DNA of 64,000 nt from NCBI GenBank assembly GCA_018062105.1, contig JAGOSV010000004.1, positions 1-64,000 of the forward strand, read 5' to 3'. Under the pieces are notes generated by a model. That model saw nothing but the letters and a program-made list of their open reading frames with translations, was not told where the DNA came from and made no database searches. Positions 34,616-46,622 of the stretch are shown in pieces (the first letter of the stretch is position 1; each line of letters starts with the position of its first letter). The position numbers and the translations under genes were made by a program. Origin of the DNA: Sterolibacterium sp. GTDB taxonomy: Bacteria; Pseudomonadota; Gammaproteobacteria; Burkholderiales; Rhodocyclaceae.

Positions 34616-34649
34616 TTACACCGTACACGGAGATTTGTGTACGGTGTAA
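34616..34649. repeat. Perfect 13-bp inverted repeat between divergent genes
   Basis: TTACACCGTACAC (34616-34628) and GTGTACGGTGTAA (34637-34649) are perfectly complementary around an 8-bp spacer. Each arm itself holds a short direct repeat (ACAC-CGT-ACAC). It is placed about 160 bp upstream of the small-protein ATG and about 66 bp before the CIRCE operator. Such long symmetric sites are often operators for dimeric repressors; no T run follows, so a terminator is less likely. The rest of the 34452-34812 gap is the groESL promoter region. Confidence 0.7.
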
Positions 34650-34685
34650 TCAATAAATATGACCAAAAAATTCCTTGCGACAGCT

Positions 34686-34713
34686 CTTGAAAACCCTGCC
34701 AGCACCCCCACTG
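34686..34713 (+). promoter_or_regulatory. Sigma-32-like heat-shock promoter of groESL
   Basis: CTTGAA at 34686-34691 and CCCCACTG at 34706-34713 are separated by 14 bp, close to the heat-shock sigma-32 consensus CTTGAA-N13-15-CCCCATNT. The expected transcription start would fall inside the CIRCE operator that begins two bases later. Confidence 0.7.
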
Positions 34714-34714
34714 T

Positions 34715-34741
34715 TTGGCACTCACAGGAGGAGAGTGCTAA
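34715..34741 (+). promoter_or_regulatory. CIRCE operator (HrcA binding site)
   Basis: TTGGCACTC (34715-34723), a 9-bp spacer and GAGTGCTAA (34733-34741). The CIRCE consensus is TTAGCACTC-N9-GAGTGCTAA; the only difference is G for A at the third position. It implies repression of groESL by HrcA, combined with the sigma-32-like promoter just upstream. hrcA itself is not in the window. Confidence 0.92.
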
Positions 34742-34812
34742 CATCTCCTTCCTTTTCTGGCCAGACGAGACATTCTGCCTCGTTCTTTTTATCACTCTAA
34801 GGAGAAATCTCA

Positions 34813-35106
34813 ATGAAAATCCGTCCCTTGCATGATCGCGTGATCGTCAAGCGCCTGGAAGAAGAACGCAAGACGGCTTCCGGCATCGTCATTCCCGACA
34901 CCGCCACCGAAAAGCCTGATCAAGGCGAAATCATCGCTGTAGGCACGGGCAAGCTGCTCGACGACGGCAAGGTGCGCGCCCTGGAAGTTAAGGTCGGCGA
35001 CCGCGTCCTGTTCGGTAAATACTCCGGCCAGTCGGTCAAGGTCGATGGCCAGGAGCTGCTGGTCATGCGCGAAGAAGACATCATGGGCGTCATCGAGTCC
35101 AAATAA
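34813..35106 (+). CDS. groES: Co-chaperonin GroES
   Basis: A 97-residue co-chaperonin starting [20 protein letters not shown], with the mobile loop at about 17-33 ([19 protein letters not shown]) and the C-terminal [12 protein letters not shown]. The heptamer caps GroEL during ATP-driven folding. AAGGAG precedes the ATG by eight bases. It is followed by groEL after 27 bp and is controlled by CIRCE and a heat-shock promoter. Confidence 0.99.
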   Translation: MKIRPLHDRVIVKRLEEERKTASGIVIPDTATEKPDQGEIIAVGTGKLLDDGKVRALEVKVGDRVLFGKYSGQSVKVDGQELLVMREEDIMGVIESK

Positions 35107-35130
35107 ACCATCATTATTTCAGGAGATTAA

Positions 35131-36786
<1,656 letters not shown>

Positions 36787-36833
36787 TTCCCACTGCCCCC
36801 ACTGCCCACTGCTCTCCGGCCGTTTCCCGGACA

Positions 36834-36875
36834 AACGGCTCGTCGTTGCTCTCTGGCACGGCGAGCCGTTTTTTT
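36834..36875 (+). terminator. Rho-independent terminator of groESL
   Basis: AACGGCTCG (36834-36842) pairs with CGAGCCGTT (36862-36870); the second arm runs directly into seven consecutive T ending at 36875. Strong stem plus T tract on the plus strand, 48 bp after the groEL stop. Confidence 0.85.
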
Positions 36876-36953
36876 ATGCCCGCACGCAGGCAAGAATATG
36901 GCGCCTCAGAATCAGGGGCTCAAAACACTCAATATCCCCAAAAAACGCGCACA

Positions 36954-36979
36954 AAAAAGCCGGGATAACCCGGCTTTTT
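36954..36979. terminator. Bidirectional terminator between groEL and rplQ
   Basis: A run of A, GCCGGG, loop ATAA, CCCGGC and a run of five T make a compact symmetric hairpin that would terminate in both directions. It serves the leftward ribosomal cluster after rplQ, whose stop is 60 bp away, and backs up the groESL terminator. Confidence 0.85.
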
Positions 36980-37038
36980 ATCGGTCATGATGGCCAGGCT
37001 GACCTGGTGACCTTGTGTTACTCGTTACTCATTACTCA

Positions 37039-37425
37039 TTACTCCGCAGTAACGGCCTCTGCCTGCTCCGGCTGATCGAGCAGTTCGACCAGTGCCATCG
37101 GTGCGTTGTCTCCCTGACGGAAACCCATCTTCAGGATACGCACGTAGCCACCATTGCGATTGGCAAAGCGCGGCCCCAGCTCATCAAAAATCTTGACGAC
37201 CATTTCGCGATCACGCAGACGGTCAAAAGCCAGACGGCGATTGGCCAGGCTGGGCTTCTTTCCCAGGGTAATCATCGGCTCGACCACACGGCGCAATTCC
37301 TTGGCCTTGGGCAGAGTCGTCTTGATGGTTTCATGGCGCAACAGCGAATTCGTCATGTTGCGGAGCATCGCCAGGCGATGCGAAGAAGTGCGGTTCAGCT
37401 TACGCAGACCATTACCGTGACGCAT
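37039..37425 (-). CDS. rplQ: 50S ribosomal protein L17
   Basis: A 128-residue protein starting [20 protein letters not shown], the standard L17 beginning. It lines the peptide exit tunnel near L22. Last gene of the alpha operon, 71 bp after rpoA. The 37426-37496 gap contains a CACCTG/CAGGTG inverted repeat. The C-terminal 10 residues are acidic and Glu/Ala-rich. Confidence 0.99.
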   Translation of the reverse strand: MRHGNGLRKLNRTSSHRLAMLRNMTNSLLRHETIKTTLPKAKELRRVVEPMITLGKKPSLANRRLAFDRLRDREMVVKIFDELGPRFANRNGGYVRILKMGFRQGDNAPMALVELLDQPEQAEAVTAE

Positions 37426-37496
37426 GATAGTTCCTCTGGTTTATGCACCTGCCGCTGCATGCAAACAGGTGGTTATTCGTTATGGAGGGGATTCGC

Positions 37497-38477
37497 TCAG
37501 GAAGCTCGGTCAAAGCCTAATGGCGGCCAGTTTTCAAGTTTCATTCCCAAGGCCAGCCCACGCGACGCAAGGACTTCCTTGATTTCGTTGAGCGACTTGC
37601 GACCCAGGTTCGGGGTCTTGAGCAGCTCGGGTTCGGTGCGTTGGATCAGGTCACCGATGTAGTAGATATTTTCGGCCTTCAGGCAATTAGCCGAACGTAC
37701 CGTCAACTCGAGATCATCCACCGAGCGCAGCAGGAGAGGATCCACCACTGCCTGTTTGGGCGCTTCCGCCGAAGTCGGCATGCCTTCCAGCTCGGCAAAC
37801 ACCGACATCTGGTCAATCAGGATGCGGGCCGCATAACGCACAGCCTCTTCCGGATCGATGGCACCGTTGGTTTCGATATCCATGACTAGTTTATCAAGGT
37901 CGGTGCGCTGCTCGACGCGGGCGGCCTCTACCGAGTAGCTAACCCGATGCACCGGGCTAAAGGAAGCATCCAGCAGGATGTGGCCAATACCACGGGTTTC
38001 CTTGTCGGCCGAACGTGAGGAAGCGGGAACATAGCCACACCCACCTTCAACCTTGATCTGGATATCCAACTTGCCCCCTGGGGCGATATGGGCGATGACA
38101 TGATCCGGATTGATGATCTCGACGTCATGAGTCGTCTCGATATCACCAGCAGTCACCACGCCCTCACCCTTCTTCGACAAGGTCAGTAGCGCCTCGCCAC
38201 GGTTGTGGAGCTTGAGCACGACACCCTTGATGTTCAACAGGACATCGACGACATCCTCACGAACACCATCCAGCGTCGAATACTCGTGTAACACCCCTTC
38301 GATCTTGGCAGCCGTCGGGGCATAGCCCGGCATGGAAGACAGGAGGATACGACGCAGGGCATTGCCCAGCGTATGACCATAGCCCCGCTCAAAGGGCTCC
38401 ATCACCACCCGCGCATGAACCGGGGAAAGCGTTTGCACATCAACATGACGCGGCTTCAGAAGCGCACTGCTTTGCAT
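37497..38477 (-). CDS. rpoA: DNA-directed RNA polymerase subunit alpha
   Basis: A 326-residue subunit. The N-terminal assembly domain carries [20 protein letters not shown], and the C-terminal domain the helix-hairpin-helix region [20 protein letters not shown] that contacts UP elements and activators. Normal length. It lies 75 bp after rpsD, before rplQ, as in the standard alpha operon. Confidence 0.99.
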   Translation of the reverse strand: MQSSALLKPRHVDVQTLSPVHARVVMEPFERGYGHTLGNALRRILLSSMPGYAPTAAKIEGVLHEYSTLDGVREDVVDVLLNIKGVVLKLHNRGEALLTLSKKGEGVVTAGDIETTHDVEIINPDHVIAHIAPGGKLDIQIKVEGGCGYVPASSRSADKETRGIGHILLDASFSPVHRVSYSVEAARVEQRTDLDKLVMDIETNGAIDPEEAVRYAARILIDQMSVFAELEGMPTSAEAPKQAVVDPLLLRSVDDLELTVRSANCLKAENIYYIGDLIQRTEPELLKTPNLGRKSLNEIKEVLASRGLALGMKLENWPPLGFDRAS

Positions 38478-38552
38478 CTGGATTCCTCGTGATTAAAAGT
38501 AGTTGACGGAGAACGGCACAGGCCGCCCTCCGTAATCAAAGCCGAACGCCGA

Positions 38553-39182
38553 TTAGCGGGAATAAAGTTCGACGATCAGACCTTCGTTGATGGTCGGCGA
38601 CAACTCAGCACGTTGGGGGTATGCCTTGAAGGTCCCCTTCCCGGCTTTGGCATCCACCTCGACCCACTCAGGAAAACCACGCGACTCTGCCGCTTCGAGA
38701 GCCGCCTTGACGCGCAGCTGATTGCGAGCAGTGTCGGTCAACTGAACGACATCACCGGGGCGCAGGGTATAGGACGGAATATTGACGCGTTTGCCATTGA
38801 CCAGCACGCCGTTATGCCGCACGACCTGGCGCGACTCGGCGCGGGAAGCACCAAAGCCCATACGGTAAGCCGTAGCATCCAGACGCGCCTCCAGCAATTG
38901 CAACAGGTTTTCACCCGTCTGCCCCTTGCGACGATCCGCCTCGGCAAAGGTCTTGCGGAACTGACGCTCGAGAACGCCATAAGTACGGCGCACCTTCTGC
39001 TTTTCACGCAGCTGCGTGCCATAGCCAGAAAGGCGCTGACCGGATTTCTGACCATGTTGACCCGGTGCGTAACTACGACGCTCCACCGGGCACTTGTCGG
39101 TAAAACACTTATCCGCCTTCAGAAACAACTTCTCGCCTTCACGGCGGCACTGCCGGCACTTGGGATCAAGATTGCGAGCCAC
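38553..39182 (-). CDS. rpsD: 30S ribosomal protein S4 (zinc-binding type)
   Basis: A 209-residue primary 16S rRNA-binding protein. Unlike the E. coli protein it has four N-terminal cysteines (C9, C12, C26, C31; [10 protein letters not shown] and KCFTDKC), the zinc-binding form. The S4 RNA-binding domain ([20 protein letters not shown]) is intact. In E. coli S4 represses the alpha operon; a corresponding leader cannot be identified here by eye. Confidence 0.99.
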   Translation of the reverse strand: MARNLDPKCRQCRREGEKLFLKADKCFTDKCPVERRSYAPGQHGQKSGQRLSGYGTQLREKQKVRRTYGVLERQFRKTFAEADRRKGQTGENLLQLLEARLDATAYRMGFGASRAESRQVVRHNGVLVNGKRVNIPSYTLRPGDVVQLTDTARNQLRVKAALEAAESRGFPEWVEVDAKAGKGTFKAYPQRAELSPTINEGLIVELYSR

Positions 39183-39230
39183 AATTTACTCCTTGAATTT
39201 CTTTTATTCTCTGCAACGCAGCCAGGCGAC

Positions 39231-39620
39231 TTAAATGCGACGACGCTTGGGCGGCCGGCAGCCGTTGTGAGGAATCGGGGTGATGTCGGTAATACTGGAA
39301 ATCTTGATCCCCAATGCATTCAGGGCACGCACGGCCGATTCACGGCCGGGGCCAGGCCCCTTGATACGCACCTCAAGGTTCTTGATGCCGCACTCCTGCG
39401 CCATCTTGCCTGCCGCTTCGGCAGCCACCTGAGCAGCAAACGGCGTACTTTTGCGCGAACCCTTGAAGCCAGCACCACCGGAAGTCGCCCACGACAAGGC
39501 ATTGCCCTGACGGTCGGTGATAGTGATGATGGTGTTATTGAAAGAAGCATGCACGTGGGCAATGCCCTCGGCGACATTCTTCTTGATTTTCTTGCGAACC
39601 TTGGTTGCAGTCTTGGCCAT
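39231..39620 (-). CDS. rpsK: 30S ribosomal protein S11
   Basis: A 129-residue platform protein with [20 protein letters not shown] and the C-terminal [17 protein letters not shown]. Between rpsM (14 bp upstream) and rpsD (48 bp downstream), the standard order. Confidence 0.99.
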   Translation of the reverse strand: MAKTATKVRKKIKKNVAEGIAHVHASFNNTIITITDRQGNALSWATSGGAGFKGSRKSTPFAAQVAAEAAGKMAQECGIKNLEVRIKGPGPGRESAVRALNALGIKISSITDITPIPHNGCRPPKRRRI

Positions 39621-39634
39621 GTCAGTTTCCTAAA

Positions 39635-40000
39635 TCACTTCTTGGCGCCGGCGATTGCCTTGCGCGGACCCTTGCGTGTGCGTGCATTGGTACGGGTGCG
39701 CTGACCACGGCACGGCAAGCCACGGCGATGACGCAAACCACGGTAGCAGCCCAGATCCATCAACCGCTTGACATTCATCGTCACTTCACGGCGCAGGTCA
39801 CCTTCCACGGTGTACTTGCCCACCTCTTCGCGCAGACGCTCCATCTCGGCATCCGTCAGATCCTTGATCTTGGTTGCCACAGCGATACGGGCGGCCTCGC
39901 AAATCTTCTTGGCGCGCGTGTTACCAATGCCGTAAATCGCCGTCAAGGCAATCACGGTGTGTTGATGATTCGGAATATTTACCCCAGCTATGCGGGCCAT
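39635..40000 (-). CDS. rpsM: 30S ribosomal protein S13
   Basis: A 121-residue head protein starting [20 protein letters not shown] with the basic C terminus [20 protein letters not shown]. It contacts the P-site tRNA and the subunit bridge B1. First S-protein gene of the alpha operon, 93 bp after rpmJ. Confidence 0.99.
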   Translation of the reverse strand: MARIAGVNIPNHQHTVIALTAIYGIGNTRAKKICEAARIAVATKIKDLTDAEMERLREEVGKYTVEGDLRREVTMNVKRLMDLGCYRGLRHRRGLPCRGQRTRTNARTRKGPRKAIAGAKK

Positions 40001-40093
40001 ACACTCACCTTAAAATGTGCATCCCTCGAGGGGAAACGGGAAATTATAACAAGTGCTGCACAAATATCAAGCACTCAACCCTGACGCTGCCAC

Positions 40094-40207
40094 TCAACCC
40101 TGACGCTGCTTATGACGCGGATCCGTGCAGATCACACGGACAACGCGGTTGCGGCGAATGATTTTGCAGTTACGGCAAATACATTTGACCGAAGCCATTA
40201 CTTTCAT
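40094..40207 (-). CDS. rpmJ: 50S ribosomal protein L36
   Basis: A 37-residue protein, [20 protein letters not shown] followed by [17 protein letters not shown], found by translating the minus strand between infA and rpsM. It is the zinc-binding form with C11, C14, C27 and H32. The start at 40207 is 28 bp after the infA stop. A CAGCGTCAGGGTTGA end is partly duplicated just downstream (CTCAACCCTGACGCTGC occurs twice around 40075-40110). Confidence 0.97.
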   Translation of the reverse strand: MKVMASVKCICRNCKIIRRNRVVRVICTDPRHKQRQG

Positions 40208-40235
40208 GACACTTCTCCGGATATCTAACGATGAA

Positions 40236-40454
40236 TCACTTGGCACGGAAGACGATACGACCCTTGCTCAGATCGTAGGGCGTCAACTGCACCGTTACCT
40301 TGTCTCCCGGCAGAATCCGGATGTAGTGCATCCGCATCTTGCCGGAAATATGACCCAGAACAACGTGGCCATTTTCAAGCTTTACCTTGAATGTCGCATT
40401 AGGCAAGTTCTCCTGCACCTCGCCCTGCATTTCAATCATGTCCTCTTTTGACAT
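40236..40454 (-). CDS. infA: Translation initiation factor IF-1
   Basis: A 72-residue OB-fold protein starting [20 protein letters not shown] and containing [20 protein letters not shown]. The ATG at 40454 gives the standard length; the upstream open frame runs into the end of secY. Located between secY and rpmJ, the usual place in betaproteobacteria. Confidence 0.98.
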   Translation of the reverse strand: MSKEDMIEMQGEVQENLPNATFKVKLENGHVVLGHISGKMRMHYIRILPGDKVTVQLTPYDLSKGRIVFRAK

Positions 40455-40479
40455 CTTGCTATCGCTTACCCGCTTACGC

Positions 40480-41820
40480 TTACCTAGCCGGAAAGCCGGC
40501 ACCCTTGAAATTCGCTTTTTTCAACAGACTCTCGTACTGGTGCGACATGATGTACGCCTGAACCTGGGACATGAAATCCATCGTAACCACCACGATGATC
40601 AGCAGCGACGTGCCACCAAAATAGAACGGCACGTTCCACTTAAGAATCAGAAATTCCGGAATCAAACAGACCACCGTGACGTAGATTGCCCCGACCAGCG
40701 TCAGACGCAACAGTATCCGCTCAATGTAGCGTGCCGTCTGATCACCTGGCCGTATTCCCGGCACGAAGGCCCCGCTCTTCTTCAGGTTGTCCGCGGTTTC
40801 CTTGGAATTAAAGACCAGCGCCGTGTAAAAGAAACAGAAGAAAATGATGGCGGTCGCATACAGGATGACATACGGCGGCTGCCCGGGAGAAAGCTTATCG
40901 GCAATATCCTTCAGCCACGAAAAGTTGCTGTTAGAACCGAACCAGCTGGCTACCGTCGCCGGAAAGAGGATGATGCTGGAGGCAAAAATCGGCGGGATCA
41001 CCCCGGACATATTCAGCTTCAATGGCAGATGTGAGCTCTGACCACCATAAATCTTGTTACCCACCTGACGCTTGGCATAATTGACCAGAATCTTCCGCTG
41101 CCCACGCTCGACAAACACTACGGCATAGGTCACGGCGATGACTAGGGCAAAAATGAACAAGGCCGAAACAGGATGAATACTGCCGGTCTTGACCAATTCC
41201 AGCAAGCCACCCAAAGCACTAGGTAAGCCGGCCGCAATCCCGGCAAAAATGATGATGGAAATACCATTACCCAGGCCACGTTCGGTAATCTGTTCACCCA
41301 GCCACATCAGGAACATCGTTCCCGTCAACAGCGTTGTGACAGCCATCACCCGGAACATCGGCCCGGGATCAAGCACCAGACCCTGCTGCGATTCCAGCGC
41401 AATGGCAATTCCCAACCCCTGGAACAACGCCAGGCCGACCGTACCATAACGCGTGTATTGGGTAATCTTGCGCCGCCCAGCCTCGCCTTCCTTCTTGAGA
41501 GCTTCCAGCTGCGGCGAAGCGATTGTGACCAGCTGCATGATGATCGAGGCCGAAATATACGGCATGATCCCGAGCGCAAAAATGGTAAAGCGCGAAAGAG
41601 CCCCCCCCGAGAAGAGGTTGAACACTCCCAGAATGCCACCCTTTTGCCCCTCGAACAGCTGCGCCAATGCCACCGGATCAATGCCAGGCACAGGAATGTG
41701 AGCACCAATCCGATAGACGATGATCGCCCCCAGCAAAAATCCAAGGCGACGCCAAAGGTCACCAAATTTGCCGGTGTTGCCAACCGCCTTGTTCAACGGA
41801 TTTGCAGTGGAAGTGCTCAA
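40480..41820 (-). CDS. secY: Protein translocase subunit SecY
   Basis: A 446-residue polytopic membrane protein with ten hydrophobic segments, the core of the SecYEG channel. Family motifs are visible: [34 protein letters not shown] and the cytoplasmic loop [12 protein letters not shown]. It follows rplO by 42 bp and ends 25 bp before infA. Confidence 0.99.
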   Translation of the reverse strand: MSTSTANPLNKAVGNTGKFGDLWRRLGFLLGAIIVYRIGAHIPVPGIDPVALAQLFEGQKGGILGVFNLFSGGALSRFTIFALGIMPYISASIIMQLVTIASPQLEALKKEGEAGRRKITQYTRYGTVGLALFQGLGIAIALESQQGLVLDPGPMFRVMAVTTLLTGTMFLMWLGEQITERGLGNGISIIIFAGIAAGLPSALGGLLELVKTGSIHPVSALFIFALVIAVTYAVVFVERGQRKILVNYAKRQVGNKIYGGQSSHLPLKLNMSGVIPPIFASSIILFPATVASWFGSNSNFSWLKDIADKLSPGQPPYVILYATAIIFFCFFYTALVFNSKETADNLKKSGAFVPGIRPGDQTARYIERILLRLTLVGAIYVTVVCLIPEFLILKWNVPFYFGGTSLLIIVVVTMDFMSQVQAYIMSHQYESLLKKANFKGAGFPAR

Positions 41821-41862
41821 AACAGATGCTTTCCTGGCTCAGGAGCGTCGAGTCGTCATGAC

Positions 41863-42312
41863 TCAGGCCGCACCCGCGGCGGCACTGACAGTACCCCCGA
41901 CGGCTTCGATGGCTGCCTTGGCACCCTTGGTGGCACCTACGCCCGTCAAGGTTACCTTGCGTGTAATGGCCCCCGACAGGATGACCTTGGCCGACAGCGC
42001 CAGTACCGGAACGATTCCCGCCTGCTTCAACGCCAGCAGGTCGATCTCGGTCAACGGCAACTTCTCGATCTCGGACAAACGCACTTCGACGTTCAGATCA
42101 CGCGTCAGCGAATTGAAGCCACGCTTGGGCAAACGACGCTGCAGCGGCATCTGACCGCCCTCGAAGCCCACTTTGTGGAAGCCGCCCGCGCGGGACTTTT
42201 GCCCCTTGTGGCCACGGCCTGCTGTCTTGCCCAGGCCACTGCCGATGCCACGACCAACGCGGCGCTTGGCATGGGTTGCACCCTCTGCCGGTTTTATGGT
42301 ATTCAGTCGCAT
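41863..42312 (-). CDS. rplO: 50S ribosomal protein L15
   Basis: A 149-residue protein starting [20 protein letters not shown] with the Gly-rich [12 protein letters not shown] segment. Core 23S rRNA-binding protein. Four bases after the rpmD stop, before secY. Confidence 0.99.
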   Translation of the reverse strand: MRLNTIKPAEGATHAKRRVGRGIGSGLGKTAGRGHKGQKSRAGGFHKVGFEGGQMPLQRRLPKRGFNSLTRDLNVEVRLSEIEKLPLTEIDLLALKQAGIVPVLALSAKVILSGAITRKVTLTGVGATKGAKAAIEAVGGTVSAAAGAA

Positions 42313-42316
42313 TGCC

Positions 42317-42499
42317 TTAACCCTCGCACTTCACCAGATAGGCGACTTTGTTGATCATGCCACGCACACAGGGCGTGTCTTCCAGCAGCGCGCTGCTGTT
42401 GAGCCGACGCAGACCCAGACCGCGCACCGTGGCGCGGTGATCGGTCTTGGTGCCGATCAGGCTCTTGACCAGCGTAACCTTGATTTTTTTCTCAGCCAT
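42317..42499 (-). CDS. rpmD: 50S ribosomal protein L30
   Basis: A 60-residue protein starting [20 protein letters not shown] with [14 protein letters not shown]. The ATG at 42499 follows the rpsE stop by five bases. The longer open frame to 42733 is antisense-free but overlaps rpsE and is not used. Confidence 0.98.
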   Translation of the reverse strand: MAEKKIKVTLVKSLIGTKTDHRATVRGLGLRRLNSSALLEDTPCVRGMINKVAYLVKCEG

Positions 42500-42504
42500 G
42501 TTGC

Positions 42505-43032
42505 TTACCCCATGATGTCCTGCACGCTCTTGCCACGCTTGGCGGCAATCTCGGCAGGCGTATTCATCGCTTGCAGGCCATTGATGGTGGCGCGTACGAC
42601 GTTGTACGGATTGGTGGAGCCATAAATCTTGGCAACGACATCGGTGACGCCCGCCACTTCGAATACGGCACGCATCGGGCCACCAGCAATGATGCCGGTA
42701 CCAGCGCTGGCCGGTTGCATCAACACACGGCAAGCGCCGTGGTGACCGACCACCGTATGCTGCAGCGTACCCTCCTTGAGGCTGACGCGCGACAGCTTGC
42801 GACGCGCCTCTTCCATTGCCTTCTGCACGGCCACCGGCACTTCACGCGACTTGCCTTTGCCCATGCCCACGCCACCGTCGCCATCACCCACGACGGTCAG
42901 CGCAGCGAAGCCGAGAATACGCCCACCCTTCACGACCTTGGTCACGCGATTGATGGCAACCATCTTCTCGCGCATGCCGTCGTCGATCTTCTCCGGCGCC
43001 TGTTGTTGCTTCCTGTTTTGCGGTTTAGCCAT
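42505..43032 (-). CDS. rpsE: 30S ribosomal protein S5
   Basis: A 175-residue protein with the double-stranded-RNA-binding-like N-terminal domain ([20 protein letters not shown]) and the C-terminal [20 protein letters not shown]. Glu/Gly loops near the N-terminal hairpin affect accuracy. Lies 53 bp after rplR. Confidence 0.99.
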   Translation of the reverse strand: MAKPQNRKQQQAPEKIDDGMREKMVAINRVTKVVKGGRILGFAALTVVGDGDGGVGMGKGKSREVPVAVQKAMEEARRKLSRVSLKEGTLQHTVVGHHGACRVLMQPASAGTGIIAGGPMRAVFEVAGVTDVVAKIYGSTNPYNVVRATINGLQAMNTPAEIAAKRGKSVQDIMG

Positions 43033-43085
43033 TATTTGTCTCGCTCAATTGCGTCTGCTTGCTCGCGGAAAACCCACGGAACCAC

Positions 43086-43439
43086 TTAGAACTTCAAGCC
43101 GCCCTCACGCGCGGCATCTGCCAGCGCCTTGATGCGACCGTGGTAGTGAAAACCGGAGCGATCAAAAGAAACACTCTCTATCCCCTTGGCCTTGGCGCGC
43201 TCGGCGATCAGCTTGCCGACCATCTCGGCAGCCTTGACGTTGCCGCCATTCGGAATCTTGCCGCGAACTTCCGCTTCGATCGTCGAAGCAGCAGCCAGAA
43301 CCTGGGTGCCACAGCCAGAGAAAATCTGCGCATAGATATGCAGATTGGTACGATGCACGGTCAGGCGCACGGCCTTGAGTTCGGCAATCTTGGCGCGAGT
43401 CCTGCGGGCCCTGCGCAAACGTGTCAATTTCTTGTCCAT
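43086..43439 (-). CDS. rplR: 50S ribosomal protein L18
   Basis: A 117-residue 5S rRNA-binding protein with [20 protein letters not shown] and the C-terminal [20 protein letters not shown]. Twelve bases after the rplF stop. Confidence 0.99.
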   Translation of the reverse strand: MDKKLTRLRRARRTRAKIAELKAVRLTVHRTNLHIYAQIFSGCGTQVLAAASTIEAEVRGKIPNGGNVKAAEMVGKLIAERAKAKGIESVSFDRSGFHYHGRIKALADAAREGGLKF

Positions 43440-43451
43440 GATTGTCCGCTC

Positions 43452-43985
43452 TTATTTCTTCTTCGTTTCCTTGATGATCACCCGCTCATCGGCGTAGCGC
43501 ACACCCTTGCCCTTGTAGGGCTCCGGCGAACGATACGCACGAATCTCGGCGGCAACCTGCCCCACCTTCTGGCGATCAATGCCCTTGATGATGATCTCGG
43601 TCTGCGACGGAGTTTCGCACTTCACCCCTGCCGGCATCTCATGCACGATTGGATGCGAGAATCCCAGCGACAGATTCAGCTTATCGCCCTGCGCCTGGGC
43701 ACGAAACCCTACGCCCACCAATGCCAGCTTCTTCTCGAAGCCCTTGGTGACACCCGTGACCATGTTGTTAACCAAGGCACGCATCGTGCCAGACATCGCC
43801 CCGGCATTCGGCTGGCCAGCAACAGCCTTGCACAGCAGTTTGTCGCCCTCACGCTCTACCTGCACAGCAGGCAACATGAACTGCGTCAGCGTACCAAGCG
43901 GCCCCTTGACACTGATATCGGCAGCGCCCAGAGTGACCTCGACGCCTTTCGGCACATCAACCGGATATTTTGCAATACGTGACAT
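43452..43985 (-). CDS. rplF: 50S ribosomal protein L6
   Basis: A 177-residue protein starting [20 protein letters not shown], with the C-terminal signature [20 protein letters not shown]. The ATG at 43985 is chosen over an open extension to 44030 that overlaps rpsH. It lies near the factor-binding centre of the large subunit. Confidence 0.98.
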   Translation of the reverse strand: MSRIAKYPVDVPKGVEVTLGAADISVKGPLGTLTQFMLPAVQVEREGDKLLCKAVAGQPNAGAMSGTMRALVNNMVTGVTKGFEKKLALVGVGFRAQAQGDKLNLSLGFSHPIVHEMPAGVKCETPSQTEIIIKGIDRQKVGQVAAEIRAYRSPEPYKGKGVRYADERVIIKETKKK

Positions 43986-43995
43986 CGTCGTCCCC

Positions 43996-44391
43996 TTATG
44001 CAACGATACAGAGGACTTCGCCACCGACATTCGCGGCGCGTGCCTTGCGATCCGTCATCACCCCCTTGGGCGTGGACACAATGGCAACCCCCAGACCGTT
44101 CATGACCTGCGGCAGTTCATCCTTGCCGCGATAAATCCGCAGGCCAGGTTTGGAAACACGCTCGATACGCTCGATGACAGAGCGACCGGCGTAATATTTC
44201 AGTGCAATGTCGAGCAAGGGCTTGCCGCCGTTCTCGCGCACCGCAAACTCATCGATGTAGCCTTCATCCTTCAGCACATTCGCAATCGCCACCTTCAACT
44301 TCGAAGACGGCATGATCACCGCCGTCTTCTGTGCAGACTGGGCGTTACGGATGCGGGTCAGCATATCGGCAACCGGATCGGTCATACTCAT
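43996..44391 (-). CDS. rpsH: 30S ribosomal protein S8
   Basis: A 131-residue protein starting [20 protein letters not shown] and ending with [20 protein letters not shown]. In E. coli S8 is the repressor of the spc operon, binding near the rplE start. Thirteen bases after rpsN. Confidence 0.99.
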   Translation of the reverse strand: MSMTDPVADMLTRIRNAQSAQKTAVIMPSSKLKVAIANVLKDEGYIDEFAVRENGGKPLLDIALKYYAGRSVIERIERVSKPGLRIYRGKDELPQVMNGLGVAIVSTPKGVMTDRKARAANVGGEVLCIVA

Positions 44392-44404
44392 GGTGATCTC
44401 TCCT

Positions 44405-44710
44405 TTACCAGCTGGCCTTGGTCACGCCAGGAACTTCACCGCGCATCACGACATCACGCAGCTTGTTGCGGCACAGACCGAACTTGCGAAAAACACCCCG
44501 TGGGCGCCCCGTCACTTCACAGCGGTTACGCTGACGCGAGGGCGAAGAATTACGGGGCAACTGTTGAAACTTCAAACGCGCCGCCATGCGCTCTTCCGCC
44601 GGCAGATTGACGTTGTCGTATATCGCCGCCAGCTCGGCACGCTTGGCGGCATATTTTTCTGCCGTGCGCACGCGCTTCAGCTCGCGATTGATCATAGATT
44701 TTTTGGCCAT
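44405..44710 (-). CDS. rpsN: 30S ribosomal protein S14 (zinc-free type)
   Basis: A 101-residue protein starting [20 protein letters not shown]. It is the long form that lacks the CxxC pairs of zinc-binding S14 and ends [20 protein letters not shown] followed by the KLRD segment. The ATG at 44710 lies seven bases after the rplE stop. Confidence 0.98.
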   Translation of the reverse strand: MAKKSMINRELKRVRTAEKYAAKRAELAAIYDNVNLPAEERMAARLKFQQLPRNSSPSRQRNRCEVTGRPRGVFRKFGLCRNKLRDVVMRGEVPGVTKASW

Positions 44711-44717
44711 GTGTCCC

Positions 44718-45257
44718 TCAGTTCTTGAAGGGGAATTTGAATGCAGCAAGCAGGGCCTTGCCCTCTGCGTCCGTCTTGGCGGTCGTCGTGATGCTGATGT
44801 TCATCCCGCGCAACACGTCGATCTTGTCGTACTCGATCTCGGGGAAAATGATCTGTTCCTTGACGCCGACGTTGTAATTGCCGCGACCGTCGAAGCCCTT
44901 ACCCGAGATGCCACGGAAGTCGCGAATACGCGGCATCGCGATCGTGACCAGACGATCAAGAAACTCGTACATGCGCTCACCGCGCAACGTCACCATGCAA
45001 CCGATCGGATAATCCTCACGGATCTTGAACCCGGCAATAGCCTTGCGTGCCTTGGTCACCACAGGTTTCTGGCCGGCAATCTTGACCATGTCACCCACCG
45101 CGTGCTCCAGCACTTTTTTGTCCGCCACCGCCTCACCCACACCCATGTTCAGGGTAATTTTGGTGATACGCGGCACTTCCATGACCGAACCGTAGTTGAA
45201 CTTACCTTTCAGTTCAGCCACAACCGTATTTTTGTAATATTCCTGCAAGCGAGCCAT
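44718..45257 (-). CDS. rplE: 50S ribosomal protein L5
   Basis: A 179-residue 5S rRNA-binding protein with [20 protein letters not shown] and the signature [20 protein letters not shown]. It bridges to S13 in the small subunit. Eight bases after rplX. Confidence 0.99.
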   Translation of the reverse strand: MARLQEYYKNTVVAELKGKFNYGSVMEVPRITKITLNMGVGEAVADKKVLEHAVGDMVKIAGQKPVVTKARKAIAGFKIREDYPIGCMVTLRGERMYEFLDRLVTIAMPRIRDFRGISGKGFDGRGNYNVGVKEQIIFPEIEYDKIDVLRGMNISITTTAKTDAEGKALLAAFKFPFKN

Positions 45258-45265
45258 GATCGTCC

Positions 45266-45583
45266 TTACACGTCCACAACTTCGCCGTTCGACTTGAATA
45301 CCCGAACCTTGCGACCATCGTCCAGGGTCTTGATCCCGACGCGATCGGCTTTCTGGGTAGCCGGATTGAACAGCGCAACATTGGAAACCTGAATGGGCAT
45401 CTCTTTCTCGACGATACCCCCCTGCTGACCTTTCATGGGATTCGGCTTCGCATGCTTCTTGACGCGATTGACCCCATCAACAAGCAGACGCTGCTCGTCG
45501 AGTCGCGCAAGAACCACACCCTGCTTACCCTTGTCCTTGCCAGTGATTACGATGACATTGTCACCTTTGCGTAACTTGTTCAT
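45266..45583 (-). CDS. rplX: 50S ribosomal protein L24
   Basis: A 105-residue KOW-motif protein starting [20 protein letters not shown]. It starts large-subunit assembly and lies by the exit tunnel. Nine bases after rplN. Confidence 0.99.
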   Translation of the reverse strand: MNKLRKGDNVIVITGKDKGKQGVVLARLDEQRLLVDGVNRVKKHAKPNPMKGQQGGIVEKEMPIQVSNVALFNPATQKADRVGIKTLDDGRKVRVFKSNGEVVDV

Positions 45584-45592
45584 GGCAATTCC

Positions 45593-45961
45593 TCAAAGAA
45601 CCTCAGGCGCCAGCGAAACGATCTTCATGAAGCGCTCAGTACGCAATTCACGCGTCACTGGCCCGAAGATGCGCGTGCCGATCGGCTCGAGCTTGTTGTT
45701 CAGCAAAACCGCTGCGTTGTCATCAAACCTGACCAGCGAGCCATCGGCGCGACGCACACCTTTGGCCGTACGAACCACCACGGCCGTGTAAACATCACCC
45801 TTCTTGACCCTGCCACGAGGCGCAGCATCCTTGACGCTGACCTTGATGACATCACCAATGCCCGCATAGCGGCGCTTAGAGCCACCGAGCACCTTGATGC
45901 ACTGGACTGACCTGGCGCCGGTATTGTCGGCGACGGTCAACCGTGTCTGCATTTGTATCAT
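45593..45961 (-). CDS. rplN: 50S ribosomal protein L14
   Basis: A 122-residue protein starting [20 protein letters not shown] with the C-terminal [17 protein letters not shown]. First gene of the spc operon; a 197-bp gap upstream holds a good sigma-70 promoter. Confidence 0.99.
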   Translation of the reverse strand: MIQMQTRLTVADNTGARSVQCIKVLGGSKRRYAGIGDVIKVSVKDAAPRGRVKKGDVYTAVVVRTAKGVRRADGSLVRFDDNAAVLLNNKLEPIGTRIFGPVTRELRTERFMKIVSLAPEVL

Positions 45962-46086
45962 TCAATTATCCCCAACTTAATTCGCGATCAACCTGCCAGC
46001 GCGATCAGTCTTGGAACCCACAAGGGGTCATAATCACCACGCCCATGCGTTCCAAGGCGCAGCACGAACTTCCAGCAAAGTCGGCC

Positions 46087-46115
46087 ATTATGCACAGCTC
46101 GACTTCCACTGTCAA
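46087..46115 (-). promoter_or_regulatory. Sigma-70 promoter of the spc operon
   Basis: On the minus strand a perfect -35 TTGACA (46110-46115) is followed by a 17-bp spacer and a -10 CATAAT (46087-46092). It lies in the 197-bp gap between rpsQ and rplN, leaving a leader of about 115 bases before rplN. It corresponds in position to the spc promoter of E. coli. Confidence 0.8.
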
Positions 46116-46158
46116 CTACTCAAACATCAAAAATCGATGCTGATTCTGCTAATTCTGC

Positions 46159-46428
46159 TTAAACCAGACGAGCCTTTTCGACGACGCGCGTCACGCGCCA
46201 GGCCTTGGTCTTGGAGATCGGCGTACATTCCTCGATCTGCACCAGGTCACCGAACTTCGCATCGCCATTCTCGACATGGGCATGGTACTTCTTGCTGCGC
46301 AGAACCATCTTGCCAATCACGGGATGCTCGACACGGCGCTCGATCAGCACGGTCACCGTTTTTTCCATCTTGTCACTAACCACCTTGCCGGTCAAAGTGC
46401 GGCGCATCTTTTCCGCTGTTTCACTCAT
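46159..46428 (-). CDS. rpsQ: 30S ribosomal protein S17
   Basis: An 89-residue OB-fold protein with [20 protein letters not shown] and the C-terminal [20 protein letters not shown]. Last gene of the S10 operon; its start overlaps the rpmC stop by four bases. Confidence 0.99.
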   Translation of the reverse strand: MSETAEKMRRTLTGKVVSDKMEKTVTVLIERRVEHPVIGKMVLRSKKYHAHVENGDAKFGDLVQIEECTPISKTKAWRVTRVVEKARLV

Positions 46429-46619
46429 TTGGCCACACCTCTTTCATGCAGGACGGTCTTGACGCGCGCGATATCCTTGCGCGTCTTGCCGATCTGGCTG
46501 TAGTTGCTCAATTGCTGGGTTGCTACCTGCATGCGCAGACCAAACTGTGCCTTGCGCAAATCTAGGAGCTCCTTCTCCAGCTCGGCCGTATCTTTCTGTC
46601 TCAAATCTTTCGCGTTCAT
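46425..46619 (-). CDS. rpmC: 50S ribosomal protein L29
   Basis: A 64-residue helical protein starting [20 protein letters not shown], with the signature [20 protein letters not shown]. It lies at the tunnel exit next to L23. Three bases after rplP, overlapping rpsQ. Confidence 0.99.
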   Translation of the reverse strand: MNAKDLRQKDTAELEKELLDLRKAQFGLRMQVATQQLSNYSQIGKTRKDIARVKTVLHERGVAK

Positions 46620-46622
46620 GAT

